Part shown: in pieces, positions 26,223 through 34,069 of the stretch
Numbering within the stretch: position 1 is the stretch's first letter
Layout: the number at the start of each line of letters is the position of its first letter
Origin: CAYNRE01 sp964399535
GTDB lineage: Bacteria; Planctomycetota; Planctomycetia; Pirellulales; CAYNRE01
DNA: 64,000 nt
Direction of reading: 5' to 3'
Assembly: GCA_964399535.1 (NCBI GenBank)
Contig: CAYNRE010000005.1
Location: 496,001-560,000, forward strand
Position numbers and translations under genes: made by a program
Notes under the pieces: model-generated
What the model saw: only the letters and a program-made list of their open reading frames with translations
Database searches by the model: none
What the model was told of the DNA's origin: nothing

Positions 26223-26706
26223 CGCCGGCGCGCGCAGGCCGCGCCCCCCGGCTGGCTCGCACCCGCCGCCGGCCACACCTTCGCCAGGCACACCTTCGCC
26301 GTGCGCAAACTCCGTCCCCCTGGGTTCGCAACCCAGCTCACGGGCACCGAGCGCCAAGGCCCCCGGCGCGGAACCAAACCACGCCCTTTCCCGACCCCGC
26401 GGACTACCCCGCTCGCCGCGAGAAACCCAGAACCGGACAAATCGCCTAACTCAACGCTGGCAATCGACTTTCGTCTCCGAGTATACTTGCCTCCAGGGTC
26501 TGAATCAAACCACGCGACTCAGGCGCCATGACCGGCGCGGGGGGCACCGCGAGACGAAAGTTCGCGGAGAGGCCAGCTACCCAAGAACCGCCCGGCGACC
26601 AAGGCCTCCGCCACGGCACCGATTGCCTCCGTAGGTGAAAACCGCAGTTCGGGCCAGGGCGCGCCGACCCCGCCTTGCCGATCGCACTTCGGAAACCGGA
26701 CTGCCC
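26223..26706. other. Divergent intergenic region between wzm and radical SAM copy 2
   Basis: No gene supported. It contains the minus-strand promoter described separately. The in-frame extensions of both flanking genes through it are low-complexity, Pro/Arg-rich and unlike proteins. Confidence 0.6.
26480..26508 (-). promoter_or_regulatory. Predicted sigma-70-like promoter for the wzm-PhyH-wzt-PhyH unit
   Basis: Minus-strand TTGATT (26503-26508) and TATACT (26480-26485) are separated by exactly 17 bases. Both hexamers are one or two mismatches from consensus, and the surrounding sequence is unusually A+T-rich for this region. It points at wzm, about 250 bases downstream. Confidence 0.55.
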
Positions 26707-28242
26707 ATGGCCGACCCCGCCGTCAGCCGCGAAGCCGCGACCGCGCCGGCCGAGGCGATCCAGCCACGCCCGGCCCATCAACCCTTTGCGTCGGCCTGCT
26801 ACGCGCCGTTTGTGTCGATGTATTTTGACACGCTTGGCTTCGTCCGCGCCTGCTGCCAAAACTGGACCCAAACCCTGGGCAATATCGCACACCAGCGGCT
26901 GCCCGATATCTGGCGCGGGCCACGGGCCGAGGCGCTGCGCGAGGCGCTACGAAACGGCGACTATGGGCTGGGTTGCCAGTATTGCGGCTGGCAAGTGGCC
27001 GAGGGCCCCCCGAGCGCCGTGTTCGCAAGGAATTTCGATCACCTTCCGGCCGGCGCCGAACCCGCCGATCTCTGGCCCGCCCAAATCGAATTCTCGCTGA
27101 CCAACCTGTGCAATTTGGAATGCGTGATGTGCAACGGCGAATGGTCGTCGCGCATCCGCGCCGGCCGCGAACGACTTCCCCCGCTGCCCGAGATGTACGG
27201 AGACCAATTCTTCAGCGACCTGGCGCCGTTTCTGCGTCGGGTGCGGTATCTGAAGTTCCTGGGGGGCGAACCGCTGCTGGCCCCGCACACGTATCGCATT
27301 TGGGACCAGCTCGCCGCCGAAGGGCTATCGGTCGCCTGCCATGTAACGACCAACGGCACCCAGTACAATCGCCGCATCGAGGCGGCGATGGAAAGCCATC
27401 CGATTTCCTTCGCGGTCTCGGTCGATGGCGTCACCGCGGAAACCGTGGAGAGCATTCGCCGCGGCGCTCGCTGGTCCACCATTCTTGAGAACCTGGCCCG
27501 CTTTCGCGCCTATGCGGCCGAGCGGGGCACGACGGTCACGCTGACCTATTGCCTGATGCCGCAAAACTGGCACGAGCTGGGGTCGCTCATGCTCCAGGCC
27601 GACGACTGGGGCTGCGACGTGGTGGTAAACACGGTGCTGTTTCCGCCGGCCCACAGCCTGTATCACCTGCCGACCGCGCAATTGCGCGAGATCGTGGCGG
27701 CGCTTGCAACCGAGTCGGCCAGCATCGAGTCGCGGCTGACCAAGAACCGCCCGCGATGGCTGGATCAGCTCCAGCGGCTGCGGCAGCGTGCCGAGCACGG
27801 CGACCAGGCCTGGCTAGCGCAAATACCCCGGCGAACCACGGAGTTTTTTGCGGATTTGGCGGAGCCTGGGGTACCCGATGCGGCCCGACCGCCCGCGCCT
27901 TCGCTGCCCGTTGAAAACGAGATCTGGCTCGACGCCGACGACCGAGTCGTGGCCGCGCCCCCCGGAGCCACCCTGGCCGATCTGCCGCCGGGCGAGCTGC
28001 TGGGCCGCCCGCTGGACCAGGTCTACGCGCTGATGCGAAACCGCTGGGGCGGGGTCATGCAGATCGATCCTCTCCGGGCCGATGGCGACTCGGTTTGGCA
28101 GCGGTGGTCGTTTCAAAATGCCCGGCTGCAGACCGTTCAGTTCCTGGCTCAAATCGCGCCCCGGCGGGGGGCCCAGGGGGAATTGCTGGGCACCCGGCTG
28201 TTGTTGATGCCCGCGCCAAGCGAAAGCGAACTCACCTCGTAA
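26707..28242 (+). CDS. SPASM-like / radical SAM / PAS-like protein, copy 2
   Basis: 511 residues with the same order as copy 1. A SPASM-like segment (CYAPFVSMYFDTLG, ACC, CQYC) spans about residues 30-100. The radical SAM core begins with CNLECVMC near residue 135, then FLGGEPLL and CHVTTNGTQY. A PAS-like tail (WLDADDRVVAAPPGATL) begins near 405. The ATG at 26707 is preferred to a GTG at 26635 because the sequence before it is Arg-rich and unstructured. It is transcribed away from the wzm/wzt unit and is 14 bases ahead of a GT-C-like gene. The substrate is unknown, and no small precursor-peptide gene was found next to it. Confidence 0.88.
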   Translation: MADPAVSREAATAPAEAIQPRPAHQPFASACYAPFVSMYFDTLGFVRACCQNWTQTLGNIAHQRLPDIWRGPRAEALREALRNGDYGLGCQYCGWQVAEGPPSAVFARNFDHLPAGAEPADLWPAQIEFSLTNLCNLECVMCNGEWSSRIRAGRERLPPLPEMYGDQFFSDLAPFLRRVRYLKFLGGEPLLAPHTYRIWDQLAAEGLSVACHVTTNGTQYNRRIEAAMESHPISFAVSVDGVTAETVESIRRGARWSTILENLARFRAYAAERGTTVTLTYCLMPQNWHELGSLMLQADDWGCDVVVNTVLFPPAHSLYHLPTAQLREIVAALATESASIESRLTKNRPRWLDQLQRLRQRAEHGDQAWLAQIPRRTTEFFADLAEPGVPDAARPPAPSLPVENEIWLDADDRVVAAPPGATLADLPPGELLGRPLDQVYALMRNRWGGVMQIDPLRADGDSVWQRWSFQNARLQTVQFLAQIAPRRGAQGELLGTRLLLMPAPSESELTS

Positions 28243-28256
28243 GGGCCGAGCCAGGC

Positions 28257-30236
28257 ATGGCGCTACCCAGGGCCGACGTAACCTTGCCTTCGTCTGATGG
28301 GCACAGGGGCGCTACCCTGGTCGCCAGGCGGCCAAGCGCGCGGCAACGGGTTGCGGCCATCGCCGCGGTGTTTCTGGGCTTGCTCGTGTGGCGCTGGGAA
28401 GTGCTGAGGCTGCCCCCCTACTGGGACGCGGCGATGGGCCTGTGGACCGAGGCCAGCCACCTGGCCGATACCCGGCTGAACTACTGGCATCACTGGTTCC
28501 ACGAGCTGAATTTTCTGGAAGGGGGAAATTCGAACTACCGCACCAGCCTGGTGCCGGGCTCGTTGGCCCTGGCCATGCTGCTGCTTCGCCCTGCCTGGGT
28601 GATCCTGTTGGGGCACCTGGCCACGTTGGCCTGCGCGGCGGTGACGATCTACCTGGTCTACGAAATGCTCTCGGCGCGCTTCGAGCGCCGCTGGGCTGGT
28701 CTCGCGGCGCTGGCGCTGGCAACCAGCCCGCTATACAGCACCCAGTTCGATCTCTTGGGACTCGAGATTCCGCTGTCCTGTGCCGCGGTGCTAACGCAAC
28801 ACTACCTGGCTCAAGGCAGCCCCCGCTCAGCGGTGGGCGCCTCGCTAGCGGCGTGGCTCGTCAAGCCAACCGGCTCGCTCGTCACCGCGGCGCTGTTGGC
28901 GTGTCTGGTCGGGCAGCAGGTGACGGGCTCGGCGGCCCAGGAGCCGGCCCGCCGCCGGGACACGCGTACGGCCCTCGTCGCGGCCGCCGCGCTGTTCGCC
29001 CTCCAGTGGGCTCTATTGGCGCTGCTCGATCGCCGGACGCTTGGCCGGTTCTACAGCTCCAATCTCCAAGTCTTCACGCTGATGCCGCTCTGGTTTCCCG
29101 ACCTGGTGGTGATCGGCGTCGTAAGCTTCGCCGGCTGGCTGGCCATCGGGCCCGGACTGGCCAGACGCCCCGAGGAAAATTCGCACGCCCCCGCGGGCTG
29201 GCTCGCCCGGGGCTACGAAGCCGTGGCTGGCCTGCTCGCCAACCGACCCGGCGACGTTTTCGGCCTCCTGCTGTTGGTCGGCACCGTGCTGGCCTGCACG
29301 CGAGTTCCGACCTTGCCCCGGTACTTCGCCTTCGTAGTTCCCGCGTTGTTTCTGGCGCTGGCGCCCGTGCTCGTGGCGCGTCGTAGTTGGCGAACCGGGG
29401 CCTACGCCGCCTGGGCCGCGATCGTGGCCTTCAACGTGGCCAATTTCCGCGGACAGCTCTTACCGTCGCCCGAAACCGTGAGCCTGGCGATGTACGGCGA
29501 GCGATCCCAGATTCTGAATCAGGAGGGCTCGCTGCTGGAATGCAGCCGGGCGTATTTGCCGAGCCACCTCTCCAATCTGGCGGCGGTCCGGGCACTGGCT
29601 GGCAGCGCCGATGGCGACCCCGTGCTCACCGGAGCACCCTGGAGCTTCTTTGTTTCGCTGCCGCGTTTGGGCTATGTCGAGCGGCCGATCGAGGGCTATT
29701 TGGCCGATGGGGCGCCAGATCAAATGGGTCGCCTGGCCTCGGTCGGGAAACTCTTGAGCGACTTGCCCGAGCGACTTGTGATCGTCGACGGCACCACCAG
29801 CATGCGGCGCTATTTCAACAGCTTCGAGCGGCCCGAACGGGAGCCGGGGGACGAGATTCTCTTTGTCGATGATCAGTCGCCCCCCCTGGCCATCGTTCGC
29901 CATCGCCTGCCGGTGGATCGGGAGCTTCGTCGCCGCTGGCTGGCCGACCGACTTTGGCCCGCTCCCAAGCCCTACGACCCCGAACCGACGACCTTAGAGG
30001 GCATTGCCCGGTTTCGGGCGCGGCGCCTGGTTGAAGCCGGCTACCCGTCGGTGGCCTTGGATCAAACCCGCGACTTCGCGGCCGAGCATCCCGATCGTCC
30101 CGAACTGTTGCAATACCTGCGCGAATTGGAACGTGCGACCAGCCAGACCTCGGAGCGACCGGCCGCGGGGCCTGGTCTCAGGGTCGAGCACGGCTTGCGG
30201 GGCAGCCCGCTGGCGGCCCCCGGGGGTACCCCATGA
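28257..30236 (+). CDS. Polytopic GT-C-like glycosyltransferase (PMT/GT39-like, putative)
   Basis: 659 residues, about nine to ten hydrophobic helices. The first helix is followed by LPPYWDAAMGLWTEA, where the Asp fits the catalytic acidic residue of the first extracytoplasmic loop in GT-C transferases. RRWAGLAALALATSPLYSTQFD resembles the second conserved block of GT39/83-like enzymes. The soluble C-terminal part (from about residue 470) ends in a TPR-like helical stretch. The stop overlaps the ATG of the next gene (ATGA), so the two membrane proteins are coupled. ATG at 28257 was chosen because it precedes the first helix directly; the frame is open far upstream only because it overlaps the radical SAM gene. 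Confidence 0.78.
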   Translation: MALPRADVTLPSSDGHRGATLVARRPSARQRVAAIAAVFLGLLVWRWEVLRLPPYWDAAMGLWTEASHLADTRLNYWHHWFHELNFLEGGNSNYRTSLVPGSLALAMLLLRPAWVILLGHLATLACAAVTIYLVYEMLSARFERRWAGLAALALATSPLYSTQFDLLGLEIPLSCAAVLTQHYLAQGSPRSAVGASLAAWLVKPTGSLVTAALLACLVGQQVTGSAAQEPARRRDTRTALVAAAALFALQWALLALLDRRTLGRFYSSNLQVFTLMPLWFPDLVVIGVVSFAGWLAIGPGLARRPEENSHAPAGWLARGYEAVAGLLANRPGDVFGLLLLVGTVLACTRVPTLPRYFAFVVPALFLALAPVLVARRSWRTGAYAAWAAIVAFNVANFRGQLLPSPETVSLAMYGERSQILNQEGSLLECSRAYLPSHLSNLAAVRALAGSADGDPVLTGAPWSFFVSLPRLGYVERPIEGYLADGAPDQMGRLASVGKLLSDLPERLVIVDGTTSMRRYFNSFERPEREPGDEILFVDDQSPPLAIVRHRLPVDRELRRRWLADRLWPAPKPYDPEPTTLEGIARFRARRLVEAGYPSVALDQTRDFAAEHPDRPELLQYLRELERATSQTSERPAAGPGLRVEHGLRGSPLAAPGGTP

Positions 30237-32341
30237 ATCGGTGGCCCAATCGAGCCAGGCAATCGCTAGCGCGGCACGGTTCGCCCGCGGAGCTGTTGGG
30301 CATGCTGGCTTGCTGGGCAGGGTTCTCGCTCTGGTCCTTTTCGGCCAACGGCCGCATCAGTGTCGGTGGGCTCGCCGTGCTGCTGGTACTTGTCGTCGGT
30401 TGCCAGCTCTGGGGAAGGCTGCTGCTTTGGTCCAGCGGGGCGGCCGACGCCCTGGCGCGAGAGTTCGGCCTTTGTTTCTTGGCCGGCGCCGTGTCGCTGG
30501 GGTGGATGCTCTTGCTGGCGAGGCTGGTGCTTCCGTTTTCAGTCGTAAGCTGCCTGGTGGTGCTCTCGCTGTTGGGCGCGGCGCTGTACGCGCGGAATTC
30601 GCCGCGCATGCAGGGGTGGCAGTCCCGGCGCTCGGTCGAGTCCTGGGGGCTGGTCAGCCTGCTGCTCAGCTTGTTTGCGGCGCAGTTCTGGTGCGGACAC
30701 CTGCATCCGCAAATCGTCGAAACACCGGCCTTTTGGGTATATCGACCTTACATGGAGAAGTTCGCCCATGCCCTGCTGGTGGGCATGTTTTGTACCGACG
30801 CGCCGCCGATTGAAGTTGGCTCGCCGTTTTTCGCCGGCGAACCGGTCTCGTTCTACCACTATGCTTCGTATCCCACGGCGGCCGCGGTGGCACTGGCCGA
30901 CGGCCAATCGCCGCTCGAAGTGCTCTCGGCCTTCTGGTTTCCCTATGGACTGTTTCTGGTCGGGCTTTCGGCCGGGGTTTTGGGGCGAATCTGGTTCTCG
31001 CCCCAGGCCGGCGCCTGGGCTACGCTGGGGGCCCTGGCGGTGCCCGACCCCACCTACTGGGCCCAAGACATCACCTGCTTTTCCTACCAGCGGCTGCTGG
31101 AAGCGAGCAGCAGTTCGGCGTATGCCGTTGCGTCGGCCGGCCTGGCACTGGCCATGGTCTTCCAAGGCCGACGGCTTCAATCGCCGAGGCTGATCGCCAG
31201 CGGACTGGCGGTGGTCGCGGGAACCGCGTTGTACAAAGTGAACCTGGTCGTGGTTTTGCTTCCGATCGCGGCCTGGGTGCTGATCGCATGCCCTCCGCGC
31301 CCGGCGTCGCCCGCCGTGCGGCGCCTGACCGCGCTCTACCTCTTGGCTTGCCTGGCCGCGATCCCGTTGGGGATGAGCCTGCACTACGCGCCCACGTTTC
31401 GCTTCGATTCCCAGCTAGGACACCAGTATTACCAGTGGGTCCGGCCCTACGTTCCCCCGGGGCCGTTCTGGAATTGGCTCGGCCGGGCTTGGAGCCGGCC
31501 CCCAGCAATTAGCCAATTGCCGGCTCGGGGCTTGTGGCTGGCCTGGGCCACCTGGCAATGGTGGTTGGTAGCCGTGCTGGTAGCTTGGGTCGCTCGCCTG
31601 CGGCAGCGCCTCCGCCTCGACTTTTTGGCGACGCTGCCGTTGGCGGTTTTGTCCATTTACCTTGGCTGCGCGCTGCTGCTGGCCCCCAACGCCAACGGCG
31701 ATCCGTTCGAGCTGCAGCATCGCCATTTCGTTTGGAGCTACTTTTTGCTGCTCGTTTGGCTCTGTGGCACAACGGTCCAGCTCACCAGGCGCACGCCGGC
31801 CCGGTGCGTTTTCGAGTCGCCCACCTGCGCCCTGGCTGTGTTACTGCTGCCTCTGGTGCTGGGGGGCCCAATGCGGATGCCGACCACCCCCAACGTGTTT
31901 TCCAAGGCCTTCGCCGCGGCCGGGCAGTTTGTCGATCAGGCGAGCGCCGCCGACGAGGCGGTGATCGATGCCCAGGGAGATCCTTGGCTGGTGACCGGTG
32001 CCCTCTGCGGCCGCAGGGCCTTTGTCTGCCGCGACGATGACTACGCCTTTGCCGGGCAGGGAAATCTGGCCGCCGCGCGCCGTGATCGGCTTCAGGCCAT
32101 TCAGAAGTTGCTAGCGGCCCAAGCCGCCGAACAGGTCGAGTCCTGGCGACAATTGCACGGGGCTCGCTGGTTCGTGGTGCACCCCGAGACCGCGCTCGCC
32201 TGGCCGGCCGAATTACAGGCGAACCCGGCATTTAACGAGGGAGGTTACCGGGTCTTCGACCTGCAAGTAGTGGGCCGCTCGGTACCCGCTTACCAGCCGT
32301 CGGGTAGCGCCAGCCCGTCAACGGCTAGATCGAGTCCGTAA
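30233..32341 (+). CDS. Polytopic membrane protein, GT-C-like, copy A
   Basis: 702 residues with about twelve hydrophobic helices and a C-terminal soluble region. Not a family I can name with certainty. It is clearly paralogous to the gene at 42590-44737: shared blocks include VSFYHYASYPTAA versus LPVYHYAGYSAAA, and VPDPTYWAQD versus VPDPSYWTFG. Both end in a short domain near WFVVHPETALAWP / WYLRNPETPLAWP. The topology and conserved loop motifs suggest a lipid-linked-sugar transferase or polymerase. Its start overlaps the upstream gene's stop. It is followed after 190 bases by a TylF-type methyltransferase. Confidence 0.72.
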   Translation: MNRWPNRARQSLARHGSPAELLGMLACWAGFSLWSFSANGRISVGGLAVLLVLVVGCQLWGRLLLWSSGAADALAREFGLCFLAGAVSLGWMLLLARLVLPFSVVSCLVVLSLLGAALYARNSPRMQGWQSRRSVESWGLVSLLLSLFAAQFWCGHLHPQIVETPAFWVYRPYMEKFAHALLVGMFCTDAPPIEVGSPFFAGEPVSFYHYASYPTAAAVALADGQSPLEVLSAFWFPYGLFLVGLSAGVLGRIWFSPQAGAWATLGALAVPDPTYWAQDITCFSYQRLLEASSSSAYAVASAGLALAMVFQGRRLQSPRLIASGLAVVAGTALYKVNLVVVLLPIAAWVLIACPPRPASPAVRRLTALYLLACLAAIPLGMSLHYAPTFRFDSQLGHQYYQWVRPYVPPGPFWNWLGRAWSRPPAISQLPARGLWLAWATWQWWLVAVLVAWVARLRQRLRLDFLATLPLAVLSIYLGCALLLAPNANGDPFELQHRHFVWSYFLLLVWLCGTTVQLTRRTPARCVFESPTCALAVLLLPLVLGGPMRMPTTPNVFSKAFAAAGQFVDQASAADEAVIDAQGDPWLVTGALCGRRAFVCRDDDYAFAGQGNLAAARRDRLQAIQKLLAAQAAEQVESWRQLHGARWFVVHPETALAWPAELQANPAFNEGGYRVFDLQVVGRSVPAYQPSGSASPSTARSSP

Positions 32342-32532
32342 CGCTCCGCGCGAAAGGATGGCTTGGCCGGCCGAGGCGCCGCAAGGGCCACAATTGCGAC
32401 ACCCTGTGCCCGTGCCTATCATCAGAAGCAGCGGGTGGTTCAACACGTCGCCCGAGGGAACCAGCCCTCGGCCCCAACTGCGATTGCCGTACACGACCTC
32501 GCAACGAGCGACCCACTGAAATCGGGGACGAC

Positions 32533-33351
32533 ATGAATCTGCCAGTCCCCACGAGTAGCCCCGCGACAAGCGCCGAGTCGCGCCCGTTGGCATCGCCGGC
32601 CGGCGGCTCCCGGCGCCCCTCGGTCGAGCCGGTAAATTCGCCAAGCCTGGGCCTGCGGCTTTTCTCGCTGGCGCTGTACCACGTGCCGTTGGTTCGCCCG
32701 GTGCTGGAACATTGTTTGCATTGGCACGAAATGCGGCTGCTGGCATTCTACAAGGATGCCCCGACCGTGGAGCTCATCCGCGAGGCCTATCGCCAAAACC
32801 GCCCCTATGTGAAACCGCTGGAAGCGTTTCACCTGTACGTGGTCGCCCAGGCGCAGTCGCGTTTGCCGGGCAAGCTAGCCGAACTCGGCGTGTATCAGGG
32901 GGGGGCGGCCAAACTGATCTGCGCCGCCAAGGGAGCGCGGCCGTTCGTGGGCTTCGATACCTTTGCTGGTTTGCCCCCCGTCGAGGAGATCGACCGGATC
33001 TGGGGAACCCGGTTCTTCTACACGGCCCAGTATCGTGCCGACCGCGAGATCGCCGCGCAAACGCTTTCCCGATTCGACAACGTGGAGCTCGTACCCGGCG
33101 AGTTCTCGGAAAGCTGTCGCGAGCACGACGACGACCGGTTCAGCTTCGTGCACTTGGACGCCGACCTGTATCGCAGCACGCGCGCGGGCCTGGAGTTTTT
33201 CTGGCCCCGCCTGGTGCCTGGCGGTGTCTTGCTCGTCCACGATTCGCACTCGCAGGGCGTGCGGACTGCGATTCAAGAATTTCTCCTCGCCACAGGCGCT
33301 CCGCACTTCAGCTCGGTGGGCAGCTACCACCTGATCGCCAGCCGAGAGTAA
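32533..33351 (+). CDS. TylF/MycF-family macrocin-O-methyltransferase-like protein
   Basis: 272 residues. Motif I is LAELGVYQGGAAKLI, followed by VGFDTFAGLPP and the family-specific FVHLDADLYRST (metal- and SAM-binding acidic block), then PGGVLLVHDSHS. These are the marks of TylF-type sugar O-methyltransferases, which are Mg-dependent and methylate deoxysugar hydroxyls. It is consistent with methylation of a glycan residue in this locus. The N-terminal 45 residues are low-complexity, so the true start could be slightly later. It converges with the 33434-34069 gene, 82 bases away. Confidence 0.9.
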   Translation: MNLPVPTSSPATSAESRPLASPAGGSRRPSVEPVNSPSLGLRLFSLALYHVPLVRPVLEHCLHWHEMRLLAFYKDAPTVELIREAYRQNRPYVKPLEAFHLYVVAQAQSRLPGKLAELGVYQGGAAKLICAAKGARPFVGFDTFAGLPPVEEIDRIWGTRFFYTAQYRADREIAAQTLSRFDNVELVPGEFSESCREHDDDRFSFVHLDADLYRSTRAGLEFFWPRLVPGGVLLVHDSHSQGVRTAIQEFLLATGAPHFSSVGSYHLIASRE

Positions 33352-33433
33352 GCGTGCAGGCCCCCCACCCGTGGCCCCGAATCGAGCGGGCCAGTGGCCA
33401 AGCGGTCTGGGCAGCCCCACCAGATAACCGCGG

Positions 33434-34069
33434 TTAGCGGGGAGAGCCCTGATCGGGCCGCGCCGCCGAGCGCTCGATCTCGACCGCGCCTGAAACCACT
33501 TCCACGGTCAACAGCATTCCCGCCCTTGGGCCCCAAGGAGACTCCGGCAAACGAATCTGGCTCCACTGGGCCTGGCATTTCCAAGCAAACACCCTGGGCG
33601 GCACGGTTCGCGGCTGGTCGGCCGGCTCCAGCACAACGTGCAAGACCGCCTCGCCCGGCCCCGTCGATCGGGCCCAAACCCCCGAACCGGTTCCCTCCGC
33701 TTTGCCGGAAGACAGCGGCGTCGTCGCCGCAGGCTCGACGACGAACCGAGCCAGCGACCCTTCCTCAAATCGTTGCCGCCGCGAAGCCTGCGGTACGCCA
33801 GCCCGATCCGAATTGCCGGGCGTGGGGAGAGCGCTCAGGGCCTGAGACGGCGTGGCCTGGGGGGGCGCGTGGAGCGAGCCCGGCACGACCCGCCGAACCG
33901 GCTTGGGCAGCGAACCCGGCCGTACCTGCGTGGTCCGCAGTTCCAGTTGATCGAGCGTTTGCTCGTCGAAGTCAAGCTGGCGATACCAGGGCATTGCCAG
34001 CAGGGTCAACAGACCCAAGACCAGCATGAACCCCGGCGAACGCAGTTCGGCCGCTACGCGGTTGGCCAT
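33434..34069 (-). CDS. Hypothetical single-helix membrane protein
   Basis: 211 residues, no family recognised. One N-terminal transmembrane helix (PGFMLVLGLLTLLAMPWY) is followed by an acidic stretch (DFDEQTLDQLELR), a Pro-rich linker and a C-terminal beta-rich part with a single Cys-containing strand (VFAWKCQAQWSQIRL). It starts 13 codons before the end of radical SAM copy 3 (16-base overlap), so it belongs to the same transcription unit and may be an accessory or anchor for that enzyme. The ORF extension upstream of the ATG at 34069 lies inside the radical SAM gene. Confidence 0.7.
   Translation of the reverse strand: MANRVAAELRSPGFMLVLGLLTLLAMPWYRQLDFDEQTLDQLELRTTQVRPGSLPKPVRRVVPGSLHAPPQATPSQALSALPTPGNSDRAGVPQASRRQRFEEGSLARFVVEPAATTPLSSGKAEGTGSGVWARSTGPGEAVLHVVLEPADQPRTVPPRVFAWKCQAQWSQIRLPESPWGPRAGMLLTVEVVSGAVEIERSAARPDQGSPR

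Noticed and set aside
26215..26706. In-frame N-terminal extensions of wzm and radical SAM copy 2
   Set aside because: Translations are Arg/Pro/Gly-rich and unlike protein, and both genes have family-consistent starts further inside.
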